Shown piece by piece: positions 1-6,164 of a DNA stretch of 6,286 bases (positions are counted from its first letter, which is position 1; each line of letters begins with the position of its first letter). The notes beneath the pieces were generated by a model. That model did not search any database. It was not told the origin of the DNA and was given only the letters and a program-made list of their open reading frames with translations. The translations under genes and the position numbers were made by a program. Source of the stretch: Crocinitomicaceae bacterium (GTDB lineage: Bacteria > Bacteroidota > Bacteroidia > Flavobacteriales_D > Sanyastnellaceae). The stretch is taken from assembly GCA_020848015.1 (NCBI GenBank), contig JADLBA010000202.1, positions 1 through 6,286 of the forward strand, in the 5' to 3' direction.

Positions 1-90
1 AAAAATTGCGCAGACAATTAGAAAAGAGATAATAGGAGGTACAGGTACCCTCTTCCGGTGGCAGAATGCAGAGAAGAAATACGAAAGCAT
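1..90 (-). CDS. Possible N-terminal fragment of a membrane protein, cut by the window edge
   Basis: This minus-strand frame opens with an ATG at 90-88 and stays open for 30 codons to the window edge. The predicted peptide begins MLSYFFSAF, continues with a basic patch HRKR at residues 11-14, then VPVPP, and then a hydrophobic stretch of about 11 residues (IISFLIVCAIF). A short basic segment before a hydrophobic segment is what the start of a membrane or exported protein looks like. No Shine-Dalgarno sequence precedes the ATG, which is usual in Bacteroidetes. A second minus-strand frame is also open from 223 to the edge and competes with this one, so the frame choice is uncertain. The family is not recognisable from 30 residues, and the frame could be open by chance. 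Confidence 0.25.
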   Translation of the reverse strand, partial: MLSYFFSAFCHRKRVPVPPIISFLIVCAIF

Positions 91-583
91 GGTGCCAATA
101 ATTATTCATCCAATCAGAAATTTCAGGATATTTAATTTTCGATACTTCTGTGTGTTTCAGGCTGAGATAATTTAAAGGCTTGTGATGTTTGATTTCTTTC
201 AGCACCTCTTCGAATGGGGTCGGTTATTTATTTCATGCAGTTATTCCTTAATTCTGCATTATCGAAGATTGTACTATTGACTTTCTATCTTCGTCCAATT
301 TCTTTTGGATAAGTGTAATGGACGATTAAATTATGCTCTCACCACAGGGAGAATTCACCGGAATTTCCCGAAAACTTTGGCGGATAAATGTATTCTTTTA
401 ATGTTGAGCCTCTTTCGCAGTGTTGATTATATTATCCGGTATTCGCTTACCATCTGCTTTAAGGGGCTTGCACGACATCGCTTATCCTCCTACCTTCGTT
501 TTCGTTTGAGGGCTATGTCTGGTGTATGTCCTGTCGTTCATTCTTTAATTAGTCCCCAATAATAAATAGTCAGAAATATTATT
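91..583. other. AT-rich region without a confident gene
   Basis: About 490 bases upstream of the oxidoreductase gene carry no reading frame I would call a gene. The longest plus-strand ATG frame, 305-562 (85 codons), encodes a basic peptide rich in R, L and S with no domain, no plausible family and no good start context, so I treat it as spurious. On the minus strand a frame without an early ATG is open from 223 to the left edge. Its first 40 or so codons read like a hydrophilic protein, with stretches such as FEEVLKEIKHHKPL. It could be coding, or a decayed gene end. No hairpin terminator or long repeat stands out. Confidence 0.4.
467..498 (+). promoter_or_regulatory. Candidate Bacteroidetes-type promoter for the FAD oxidoreductase
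   Basis: A TTG at 468-470 is followed after 20 bases by TACCTTCG at 491-498. This fits the Bacteroidetes housekeeping pattern (TTTG, 19-21 bases, TAnnTTTG) at all but one fixed base of the -7 box; the -33 box has only its last three bases. Transcription would start near 505 and leave a leader of about 80 bases before the ATG at 584. Such short motifs occur by chance in AT-rich DNA, so this is only a candidate. Confidence 0.25.
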
Positions 584-1972
584 ATGATATTACAAAATTG
601 GTGGTTTACAACATTGCTCGGAATGAATGAGCCAATAAGGCCACCTCTTAAGCGGCATATCAGGGCAGATGTATTAATTGTAGGGGCTGGTGCTGCCGGA
701 CTTTCTGCCGCCAATTATTTTATCGGTCGTGGGCTGAAGACTGTTTTGCTCGAAAAAAATATCTGTGGTGGAAGTTCATCAGGCAAGAGTGCAGGATTTC
801 TCACCCCCGACAGCGAACTTGAATTATCTCAACTAATAAGAAGATTCGGTATTACGGGAGCTAAGGATCTCTGGAGCGTCCCCACCAAGGGGATTGAAAT
901 GATGAAGTCAAACATTCACCGCTATCAGATAAGCTGTGATTTTCAAATTCAGGATAGTTTATTTCTTGGCATTGGAAAGGGGGGCTGGAGAGATATTCAA
1001 GAAGAGATGAAGTCCAGAAAAGCACTTGGATTTGACCAGATCCTGTACAATGAAACGGATATTCAAAGTGTCATTGGCTCTAAAGGCTATTCTGGTGGTG
1101 TAAGATATAAGGATACCTATGGTATTGATGCACTGCTTTATTGTCAGGGCATGAAAAAACTGCTCGTTAGGAATGATATTGATATTTATGAATCTTCTGA
1201 AGTGATTTCAGTATCAGATCATTGTGCCAGAACCCATTTGGGTTCGGTTACTGCAGAGCAGATCATCTTTTGTGCCGATAAAATTGAACCATCGCTGAGT
1301 AGGTATGCAGACAATATATACCATGCTCAGACCTTTCTCTCGATTAGTGAACCTCTTAACGAGATGATGGTTAAATCAATTTTTCCTGAAGATAAATTTC
1401 AGTGCTGGGATTCTACACTTGTCTATAGTTATTTCCGGTTAACAGGTGACAATCGCATTTTGCTTGGGGGCGGCAGTATGCTCACAACATTTTCAAAAAA
1501 TGATGTAAATTCCTCCAAAGTAATTGATATGGTCATTCGTAATTTTAAAAATACTTTTCCTCAATTAAAAGGACTGAGGTTTATTCAATACTGGCCGGGG
1601 AGAATAGATTCAACACGAGATTTACTTCCAACGATACTGAAGGATCCGGCAGCTCCGTGGTTGCATTTCGTTTTAGGTTGCGTTGGTCTGCCTTGGGCAA
1701 CATTTTGTGGCGATTTTGCTGCGCGCCATTCTGTGCAAACGGATCAGCAGGATGATCATCATTATTATGAATATTTCCGTGCGGACAGACATTTTTTTGT
1801 CCCCCTTTGGATGGAAAAAATTATCAGCAAACAATTGGTGTTTTCAATTAATAATGGCTGGGCGAAGTATTACCAAAGGGATGCTGAAAATAATAAACGA
1901 ACAAAAGAATTATTATTAACGAGAAAATTGAACAATAGTAAACCGAATACCCATTCGAGTAGGGAATGCTGA
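584..1972 (+). CDS. FAD-dependent oxidoreductase, DAO family (amine/amino-acid oxidase type)
   Basis: The protein has 462 residues and is a complete member of the DAO superfamily, which oxidises C-N bonds of amino acids or amines in the cytoplasm using bound FAD. Seen directly: a Rossmann dinucleotide motif VGAGAAGL with G34, G36 and G39, the acidic residue E57 ending the second strand (TVLLEK), and a GGSSSGKSAGF segment at 62-72 that matches the flavin-contacting loop of the family. Near the C-terminus are YWPGRIDSTRDLLP (336-349) and GCVGLPWATFCGD (365-377), the second flavin and substrate region. The N-terminal NWW...PPL lead-in resembles gamma-glutamylputrescine oxidase (PuuB/OrdL)-like proteins and supports the ATG at 584 over the internal ATG at 623. 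There is no Shine-Dalgarno sequence; an in-frame TAA lies at 563-565. The last 30 or so residues after WAKYYQ are a hydrophilic K/N/R-rich tail. The substrate cannot be assigned. The gene stands alone and converges on the peptidase gene. Confidence 0.9.
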   Translation: MILQNWWFTTLLGMNEPIRPPLKRHIRADVLIVGAGAAGLSAANYFIGRGLKTVLLEKNICGGSSSGKSAGFLTPDSELELSQLIRRFGITGAKDLWSVPTKGIEMMKSNIHRYQISCDFQIQDSLFLGIGKGGWRDIQEEMKSRKALGFDQILYNETDIQSVIGSKGYSGGVRYKDTYGIDALLYCQGMKKLLVRNDIDIYESSEVISVSDHCARTHLGSVTAEQIIFCADKIEPSLSRYADNIYHAQTFLSISEPLNEMMVKSIFPEDKFQCWDSTLVYSYFRLTGDNRILLGGGSMLTTFSKNDVNSSKVIDMVIRNFKNTFPQLKGLRFIQYWPGRIDSTRDLLPTILKDPAAPWLHFVLGCVGLPWATFCGDFAARHSVQTDQQDDHHYYEYFRADRHFFVPLWMEKIISKQLVFSINNGWAKYYQRDAENNKRTKELLLTRKLNNSKPNTHSSREC

Positions 1973-2279
1973 GGGGGAGAGGCTCCTTCATTTAGCAGCC
2001 GATTGAGGGAGATGATGATCCTCTTGAAGTTTTAATTGATTCAATTGTTTTCACCTTGAATGTCTTTTCATATCCTAACGAAGATTTGATGGTTAACCAG
2101 ATGAGTGAGATCTACTGCAAATTTTTAGGAATACGATTGATTTCTTGTGTTTGGCAGCAACTGTTCAATCATTTTTTTGTCAAATTCCCTTTGGCCTGTT
2201 GATTCATGGTTTCTATCAGCGCAATATGCTGCTCTGAATACGGAATATGGCTATTGTAAGTCCGGATAGAGGAGAGGAT
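1973..2279. other. Convergent intergenic region with broken, protein-like frames
   Basis: This 307-base gap separates the ends of two convergent genes. No intact gene and no GC-rich hairpin followed by a T-run is visible, so the terminators of both flanking genes remain unidentified. Instead, several short frames look protein-like. One plus-strand frame without an early ATG is open from 1996 to the TGA at 2200-2202 (68 codons), with an acidic and hydrophobic pattern such as GDDDPLEVLIDSIVF. Minus-strand frames at 2125-2279 are described separately. A perfect small palindrome, AATTGA-T-TCAATT, sits at 2034-2046. The simplest reading is a degraded gene left between two live ones, but the product cannot be named with confidence. 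Confidence 0.4.
2125..2279 (-). pseudogene. Possible remnant of a regulator C-terminus (GntR/FCD-like), frameshifted
   Basis: Directly after the peptidase stop, in the same frame, 36 codons stay open and read like protein, including RTYNSHIPYSEQHIALIETM, before a TGA at 2171-2169. A run of seven A (complement of 2172-2178) sits at that stop. One extra A there would join the frame to MIEQLLPNTRN and a TAA at 2127-2125. The EQH-ALIE-M...KKMIEQLL pattern resembles the last helices of FCD-domain GntR regulators, where EH..ii.Ai precedes a final amphipathic helix. That likeness is from memory and weak, and the second conserved His of the family is absent. There is no start codon of its own and no N-terminal DNA-binding domain, so at most this is a gene remnant. 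It could also be chance. Confidence 0.22.
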
Positions 2280-3842
2280 TTACTTTTTTTGAGAAATACT
2301 CTTTTTCTGAATTAGCCTTTTTGCAAATTCGATCTGTGTATCCTTTCCGTCTTCCAGATCGGTGATTTCCGTTTTAACATCATAATCCGGTTTTATCGGT
2401 TGTGGATCGTACCTGAAGCTGCGGTCATAATTGTACCGGATGGTGGCAATATTTACTTTGACTCCACTTCGTGGCAAACTAAAAGAGGCAGGGTTTCCCC
2501 ACGTACCTGTAACAGGGCCAAGGCAGGGTTCTCCAATGATTACTCCCCTTTTCTTTTCGCGGAATGAATGGGTGAAGTCCACTGCTGCAGACGCGGTGAG
2601 ACCATTGATCAGCAGGTAACAATTTCCGGTATAGACTTTCTTTATCTTTTGTACTACCGGATCTGAAAAATAGAGTGTATCCATTTCCCCTTTCTCCATT
2701 TTGAGAATTTTAATATAGTTCTGTACATCTTCATTTTTTTTGTAAAAATTGCGGATCATCCATTGCGATATGGGTCTTAACATTCCGCTGGACCTTTTCA
2801 TTGCCAGTTCACTGTTTTTGCCAATGATATTGTCTGGTGTATTGTAGCCGGCGGTATCAATGAACGAATAAAGATATTCTACCCACGAACTGCTTCCGCC
2901 GCCATTACCTCGGATGTCGAGCACAACATTTTCTATATTTTTCTTTTTTATTTCCTTGAATGATTTGCGGATAAAATTTGCATACTTCAATCCCCCTAAT
3001 GGTGCAAAAGTTCCGATCTTCAGTACTGCAGTATTGTCCTCTTCATCAACGGAAAGCGACATTGCCTCTCCAAATTCTTTGTCCTCCAATTTTTTCTGGC
3101 GTTCCTTCCAGCGCCGCTGGTTGTATGCAGGATAGACAATCTCACGGATTTCATCTTCCTTTTCTATGTCTATTTTTATTTCAGGTCCCAAGTCAATATT
3201 CATTCCCAGAACGACTGGGAGTACAGCATCGGCCACCCTTTGCTGGGCACTTACTGCTCGCCCTTCCACACAAGCAAATCGCATGGCTTCAACATAAATT
3301 TTTTCAATCTCTACATTATTGATGCATATAATGCGGGATCCGGGATCAATCAAGCCATCCCTGTCTTTCATAAGATAAATTCCCCCTGAGAGTGAAATGA
3401 ATTGCAGTGGCAGTATATACTTTCCGTTCCGCAATTGCATATTTTGGAGATACTCAAAGTCAATGCACGAATGTGAATCCTTCATCACTTGCATTACTGT
3501 TCCTACTGTTTTGCAAAATTCTCCGAGCGAACGATTTTCAGTGAGGTAGGATACAGCATGGCTGTATGCACCATTGAATTCTTCGCGTGAACAAAATCCA
3601 TAAGGATTAGGATGCGATGCTATAATGGCAGATTTCAGATCATATAGATCTTTGATCAATGAATCTTTGCAGAATATGCTGTCTTGGTTATACTGCGCAA
3701 TTGATGACAATACTCCTGAAAATAACAATGCAGTGAAAAAAAGTGATACTCCACATAATTGTCTGCATGGAGCCTTAGTCCAGTTGTGTTGTCTGCCGGA
3801 TAAGCCGATGTTAAGATATAATTTCCCCAAGATATCACTCAT
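2280..3842 (-). CDS. Exported S41-family (TSPc/tricorn-like) peptidase-like protein
   Basis: The protein has 520 residues. A basic N-region (R17, K23, R27) is followed by a hydrophobic segment at about 30-49 ending SSIAQ, which looks like a signal peptide or anchor, so the protein should act in the periplasm or at the envelope. Residues 55-130 form a helical N-terminal region ending in MKDSHS. Residues 150-185 look PDZ-like (DPGSRIICINNVEI). Residues 265-490 are the S41 core: VVLDIRGNGGGSS (306-318) and INGLTASAAVDF (412-423) with S418 as probable nucleophile, then IIGEPCLGP and KPDYDV. The S123-H124 pair recalls the Ser-His pair of tricorn protease. No CtpA-type Lys is evident after the nucleophile. 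D479 sits where tricorn-type enzymes have Glu; this is an inference. The ATG overlaps the paaZ stop by 8 nt, and no later in-frame ATG precedes the hydrophobic segment, so this start is favoured. Substrate unknown; activity likely but unproven. Confidence 0.87.
   Translation of the reverse strand: MSDILGKLYLNIGLSGRQHNWTKAPCRQLCGVSLFFTALLFSGVLSSIAQYNQDSIFCKDSLIKDLYDLKSAIIASHPNPYGFCSREEFNGAYSHAVSYLTENRSLGEFCKTVGTVMQVMKDSHSCIDFEYLQNMQLRNGKYILPLQFISLSGGIYLMKDRDGLIDPGSRIICINNVEIEKIYVEAMRFACVEGRAVSAQQRVADAVLPVVLGMNIDLGPEIKIDIEKEDEIREIVYPAYNQRRWKERQKKLEDKEFGEAMSLSVDEEDNTAVLKIGTFAPLGGLKYANFIRKSFKEIKKKNIENVVLDIRGNGGGSSSWVEYLYSFIDTAGYNTPDNIIGKNSELAMKRSSGMLRPISQWMIRNFYKKNEDVQNYIKILKMEKGEMDTLYFSDPVVQKIKKVYTGNCYLLINGLTASAAVDFTHSFREKKRGVIIGEPCLGPVTGTWGNPASFSLPRSGVKVNIATIRYNYDRSFRYDPQPIKPDYDVKTEITDLEDGKDTQIEFAKRLIQKKSISQKK
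3835..3842 (-). other. paaZ stop / peptidase start overlap (ATGAGTGA)
   Basis: On the minus strand the eight bases ATGAGTGA contain the peptidase start ATG and, in another frame, the TGA that ends paaZ. An overlap of this kind usually means the two genes share one transcript and that translation of the second depends on ribosomes finishing the first. The preceding purine-rich stretch (AAAAGA) could help ribosomes re-initiate. Confidence 0.75.
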
Positions 3843-5877
3843 TTCTTTTGCGTACCATCGTCAGAATTGTTGCTAATGCGACGGTTTCTCCAGTCTCATC
3901 GTGGACATCAACCAGAAACTTTACAATTCCTTTCGGCACGTCATCCTCACTTTTTTTCTCCTGTTCTGTTTTTTGTTTCACTGTCAACTTTACACCGATG
4001 GTCATGCCTGGATATACCGGTTTTGTAAAGCGCGCTTCTTCGATACCGTAGTTCAGCAATACCGGCCCTTTCTTTGGATCTACAAAAAGCCCTGCTGCTT
4101 TCGAAAGAACAAAGTAACCATGTGCTACACGACGTTCGAAAATGGTTCCATCGAGCGAAGTCGCATCCATGTGTGCGTAAAAATTGTCTCCGCTGACATT
4201 GGCAAAATTGGCAATGTCGGCTTCGGTGACTGTATGCTGATGGGTAAAGACAGTATCACCAATAATGAGGTCTTCAAAATATTGCCTGAAAAGATGCGGA
4301 TTAGCTTCCCGTTGCTGTGCGCCGTATTGATACTGGTTGGTAATAGCAGTAATGGTTGTGGGGGATCCTTGTATCGCTGTTCGTTGCAGGTAATGTTTCA
4401 CGCCTCTCATTCCTCCCATCTCTTCACCTCCGCCGGCACGACCGGGACCACCGTGTACCAGCAATGGCATCGGAGATCCATGCCCCGTACTCTCTTTTGC
4501 ACTCTCCTTGTTGAGTACTAATATTCGGCCATGATGCGATGCTGTGCCCAGCACAAACTCTTTGGCTATGCGATCATTCGAAGTAGCAATGCTGCAGACC
4601 AGCGATCCTTTACCCATTTTGGAAAGTGCTATTGCATCCTCAAGATGATTATATGGCATCAACGTGGTAATGGGGCCAAATGCTTCTATTTCATGAGTAG
4701 CTGTATTATTAAACGGATCCTTATTCAACAAAATGACGGGAGAAAGAAATGCTCCCTTTTCTGCATCCGCATCAACCACATCAACCCCAGATGGATTTCC
4801 ATAAACCAGTTCGGAAGTTTGCATTAATAGTCCAAGTTTTTCGAGTACATCGTTGCGCTGCGAAATGCTTGCGAGCGCTCCCATGCGTACCTTTTCATTC
4901 ATCGGATTGCCGATCACGGTCTGGCTGAATGCTTTACCAAGTGCGATCTGTACGTCTTCAAGAAAATTTTCCGGAACTATAACACGGCGAATTGCGGTAC
5001 ACTTTTGTCCGCATTTTACCGTCACCTCCTTTCTGACTTCCTTAATAAAGAGGTCAAACTCTTCGGTGCCTGGAGCTGCATCGGAGCCAAGTACCGCAGC
5101 ATTCAGCGAGTCCGCTTCCATATTGAATGGCACTGACTCATTAACGATTACAGGGTGACTCTTCAGCATTCTTCCGGTAGAAGCACTGCCTGTGAAGGTT
5201 ACGATATCCTGTGAGCTCAGGTGCTCTAATATTCCTTCGGCGCTTCCGCAAATCAGTTGTAAAGCTCCTTCAGGCAATATTTGGGAAGAAATAATATCGC
5301 GTGTTACCGCTTCAGTGAGAAAGGAAGTCAGTGTTGCAGGCTTCACTACGGCAGGTACTCCTGCGAGCAAGTTCACTGCTATTTTTTCTAACATACCCCA
5401 CACAGGGAAGTTGAATGCATTGATATGTACCGCAACACCTTCCCGCGGAACCATAATATGATGTCCGATAAATGTACCATTCTTTGAAAGCCTGACCAGT
5501 TCTCCATCCACATAAAAGCGCTCATTGGGAAATTGCCGACGAAGGCTGGCATTGGCAAAAAGGTTGCCGATACCGCCGTCTATGTCTATCCAGCTATCAA
5601 TTTTCGTTGCTCCGGTTTTGTAACTTACCTCGTAATACGCGGCTTTGCGATCGGTGAGAAAAAGTGCTAACGCTTTCAGCATTCTTCCGCGTTCGTGAAA
5701 GGTCATTTTGCGAAGAGCCTTACCACCAATGGAACGGCCATATTGCAACACTTCGCCAAAGGCGATCCCTGCACTGCTGGCGGTGGCCACTACGTCGCCT
5801 GTCACCGCATTGTACAATTCCTTTCCATTCCCATTTCCAGTTATCCACTGACCAGATACGTAATTTTGAAGTTTCAT
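3835..5877 (-). CDS. paaZ: PaaZ: bifunctional oxepin-CoA hydrolase / 3-oxo-5,6-dehydrosuberyl-CoA semialdehyde dehydrogenase
   Basis: The 680 residues align by eye along their whole length with E. coli PaaZ (681 residues). In aerobic phenylacetate breakdown the C-terminal MaoC-type domain hydrolyses oxepin-CoA to an open-chain aldehyde, and the N-terminal aldehyde dehydrogenase oxidises it with NADP+ to 3-oxo-5,6-dehydrosuberyl-CoA. The dehydrogenase spans about 1-510: INAFNFPVWG (152-161, N156 for the oxyanion hole), VVKPAT (177-182), FTGSASTG (228-235) for the coenzyme, E254 in NMEADSLN as general base and C293 in GQKCTAIRR as nucleophile. A glycine-rich stretch with HGGPGRAGGGEE (475-486) is typical of PaaZ. 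The hydrolase spans about 525-680, with D564 and H569 in SGDNFYAHMD and RVAHGYF at 583-589. All key residues of both halves are present, so both activities are expected. The start at 5877 follows a purine-rich leader (AAGAAGAAA) and gives the expected N-terminus. No other paa gene is in view; the next gene is the peptidase. Confidence 0.96.
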   Translation of the reverse strand: MKLQNYVSGQWITGNGNGKELYNAVTGDVVATASSAGIAFGEVLQYGRSIGGKALRKMTFHERGRMLKALALFLTDRKAAYYEVSYKTGATKIDSWIDIDGGIGNLFANASLRRQFPNERFYVDGELVRLSKNGTFIGHHIMVPREGVAVHINAFNFPVWGMLEKIAVNLLAGVPAVVKPATLTSFLTEAVTRDIISSQILPEGALQLICGSAEGILEHLSSQDIVTFTGSASTGRMLKSHPVIVNESVPFNMEADSLNAAVLGSDAAPGTEEFDLFIKEVRKEVTVKCGQKCTAIRRVIVPENFLEDVQIALGKAFSQTVIGNPMNEKVRMGALASISQRNDVLEKLGLLMQTSELVYGNPSGVDVVDADAEKGAFLSPVILLNKDPFNNTATHEIEAFGPITTLMPYNHLEDAIALSKMGKGSLVCSIATSNDRIAKEFVLGTASHHGRILVLNKESAKESTGHGSPMPLLVHGGPGRAGGGEEMGGMRGVKHYLQRTAIQGSPTTITAITNQYQYGAQQREANPHLFRQYFEDLIIGDTVFTHQHTVTEADIANFANVSGDNFYAHMDATSLDGTIFERRVAHGYFVLSKAAGLFVDPKKGPVLLNYGIEEARFTKPVYPGMTIGVKLTVKQKTEQEKKSEDDVPKGIVKFLVDVHDETGETVALATILTMVRKRNE

Positions 5878-6036
5878 TTTCTTCTTTTGTTGAACTGCGA
5901 ATTTATGCCAAAGTTGCGTTGCGGTATTTTGAACTTAGTTTTATCAAAGAATTAACCGGCGAATAGATTGATAACCATTTTTTAATATTGACACTGATCT
6001 GTTGTATTCATCTGGCAGATATTTTTTTTCGGAAAG

Positions 6037-6057
6037 TTGTTCATTTTTGTGAAACAA
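6037..6057. repeat. Imperfect inverted repeat followed by a T-run
   Basis: The arms are TTGTTCA (6037-6043) and TGAAACAA (6050-6057), with one unpaired A and a 6-base spacer. Eight T follow at 6058-6065. It can be read as an operator placed between the -33 and -7 boxes, or as a weak AT-rich intrinsic terminator on the plus strand. No gene is visible for it to terminate on that strand. Confidence 0.4.
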
Positions 6058-6066
6058 TTTTTTTTG
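6037..6066 (+). promoter_or_regulatory. Candidate promoter for the methyltransferase gene
   Basis: TTG at 6037-6039 is followed after 19 bases by TTTTTTTG at 6059-6066, matching the Bacteroidetes -33/-7 layout except for T in place of the A of the -7 box. It would give a leader of roughly 90 bases. An imperfect inverted repeat fills the space between the two boxes. An alternative -7-like string, TCAGTTTG at 6112-6119, lies inside the second inverted repeat but has no -33 partner. Confidence 0.3.
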
Positions 6067-6095
6067 CTGCTTATGCATTCTCCTCCTCATCTTTT

Positions 6096-6122
6096 CCACA
6101 AATCTGTGAATTCAGTTTGTGG
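6096..6122. repeat. Imperfect inverted repeat in the methyltransferase leader
   Basis: CCACAAA (6096-6102) pairs with TTTGTGG (6116-6122), and inside it CTG (6104-6106) pairs with CAG (6113-6115), leaving a single unpaired T at 6103 and a 6-base loop TGAATT. The 10 paired bases would form a hairpin in RNA, or the site could be bound by a dimeric regulator. It lies about 42 bases before the ATG at 6165. Confidence 0.45.
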
Positions 6123-6164
6123 TTTGTTCCTCTTTAATTCCAAATCAATCATTCCGCTATTTCT

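Larger units (their letters stand above)
5878..6164. other. Divergent promoter region between paaZ and the methyltransferase gene
   Basis: The 287 bases between the two divergent starts are AT-rich and non-coding. For the methyltransferase side there is a promoter-like pair and two imperfect inverted repeats, listed separately. For paaZ no convincing Bacteroidetes-type promoter is seen. The best -7-like strings on the minus strand are TAAATTCG (complement of 5898-5905) and CAACTTTG a little further upstream, but neither has a TTTG at the right distance. No recognisable PaaR or PaaX operator is evident. Confidence 0.5.

Noticed and set aside
34..39. AGGAGG resembling a Shine-Dalgarno site on the plus strand
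   Set aside because: The next ATG is about 26 bases downstream and opens no useful frame; on the minus strand these bases encode part of a VPVPP segment.
286..293. TATCTTCG resembling a Bacteroidetes -7 box
   Set aside because: No TTG at 19-21 bases upstream, and no gene follows closely.
305..562. 85-codon plus-strand frame upstream of the oxidoreductase
   Set aside because: Basic, low-complexity-like composition, no domain or family resemblance and no start context; most likely chance.
1974..1989. GGAG-AGG-CTCC mini-hairpin after the oxidoreductase stop, considered as a terminator
   Set aside because: Only a 4-bp stem with a 3-base loop and no T-run.
2034..2046. Palindrome AATTGA-T-TCAATT as an operator
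   Set aside because: A 6-bp AT-rich palindrome arises often by chance and lies between two gene ends rather than upstream of a gene.
3656..3838. 60-codon minus-strand frame inside the start of the peptidase gene
   Set aside because: Same strand but a different frame from the peptidase signal segment; composition is not protein-like.
3901..4521. 206-codon plus-strand frame opposite paaZ
   Set aside because: It lies entirely antisense to a gene recognised along its whole length; the product is cysteine-rich and has no family resemblance.
4531..5461. Several 90-100 codon plus-strand frames opposite paaZ
   Set aside because: Antisense shadows of the conserved paaZ coding sequence.
5988..5993. 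Perfect TTGACA, the enteric -35 hexamer
   Set aside because: No TATAAT-like box at 16-18 bases, and Bacteroidetes use a different promoter pattern.
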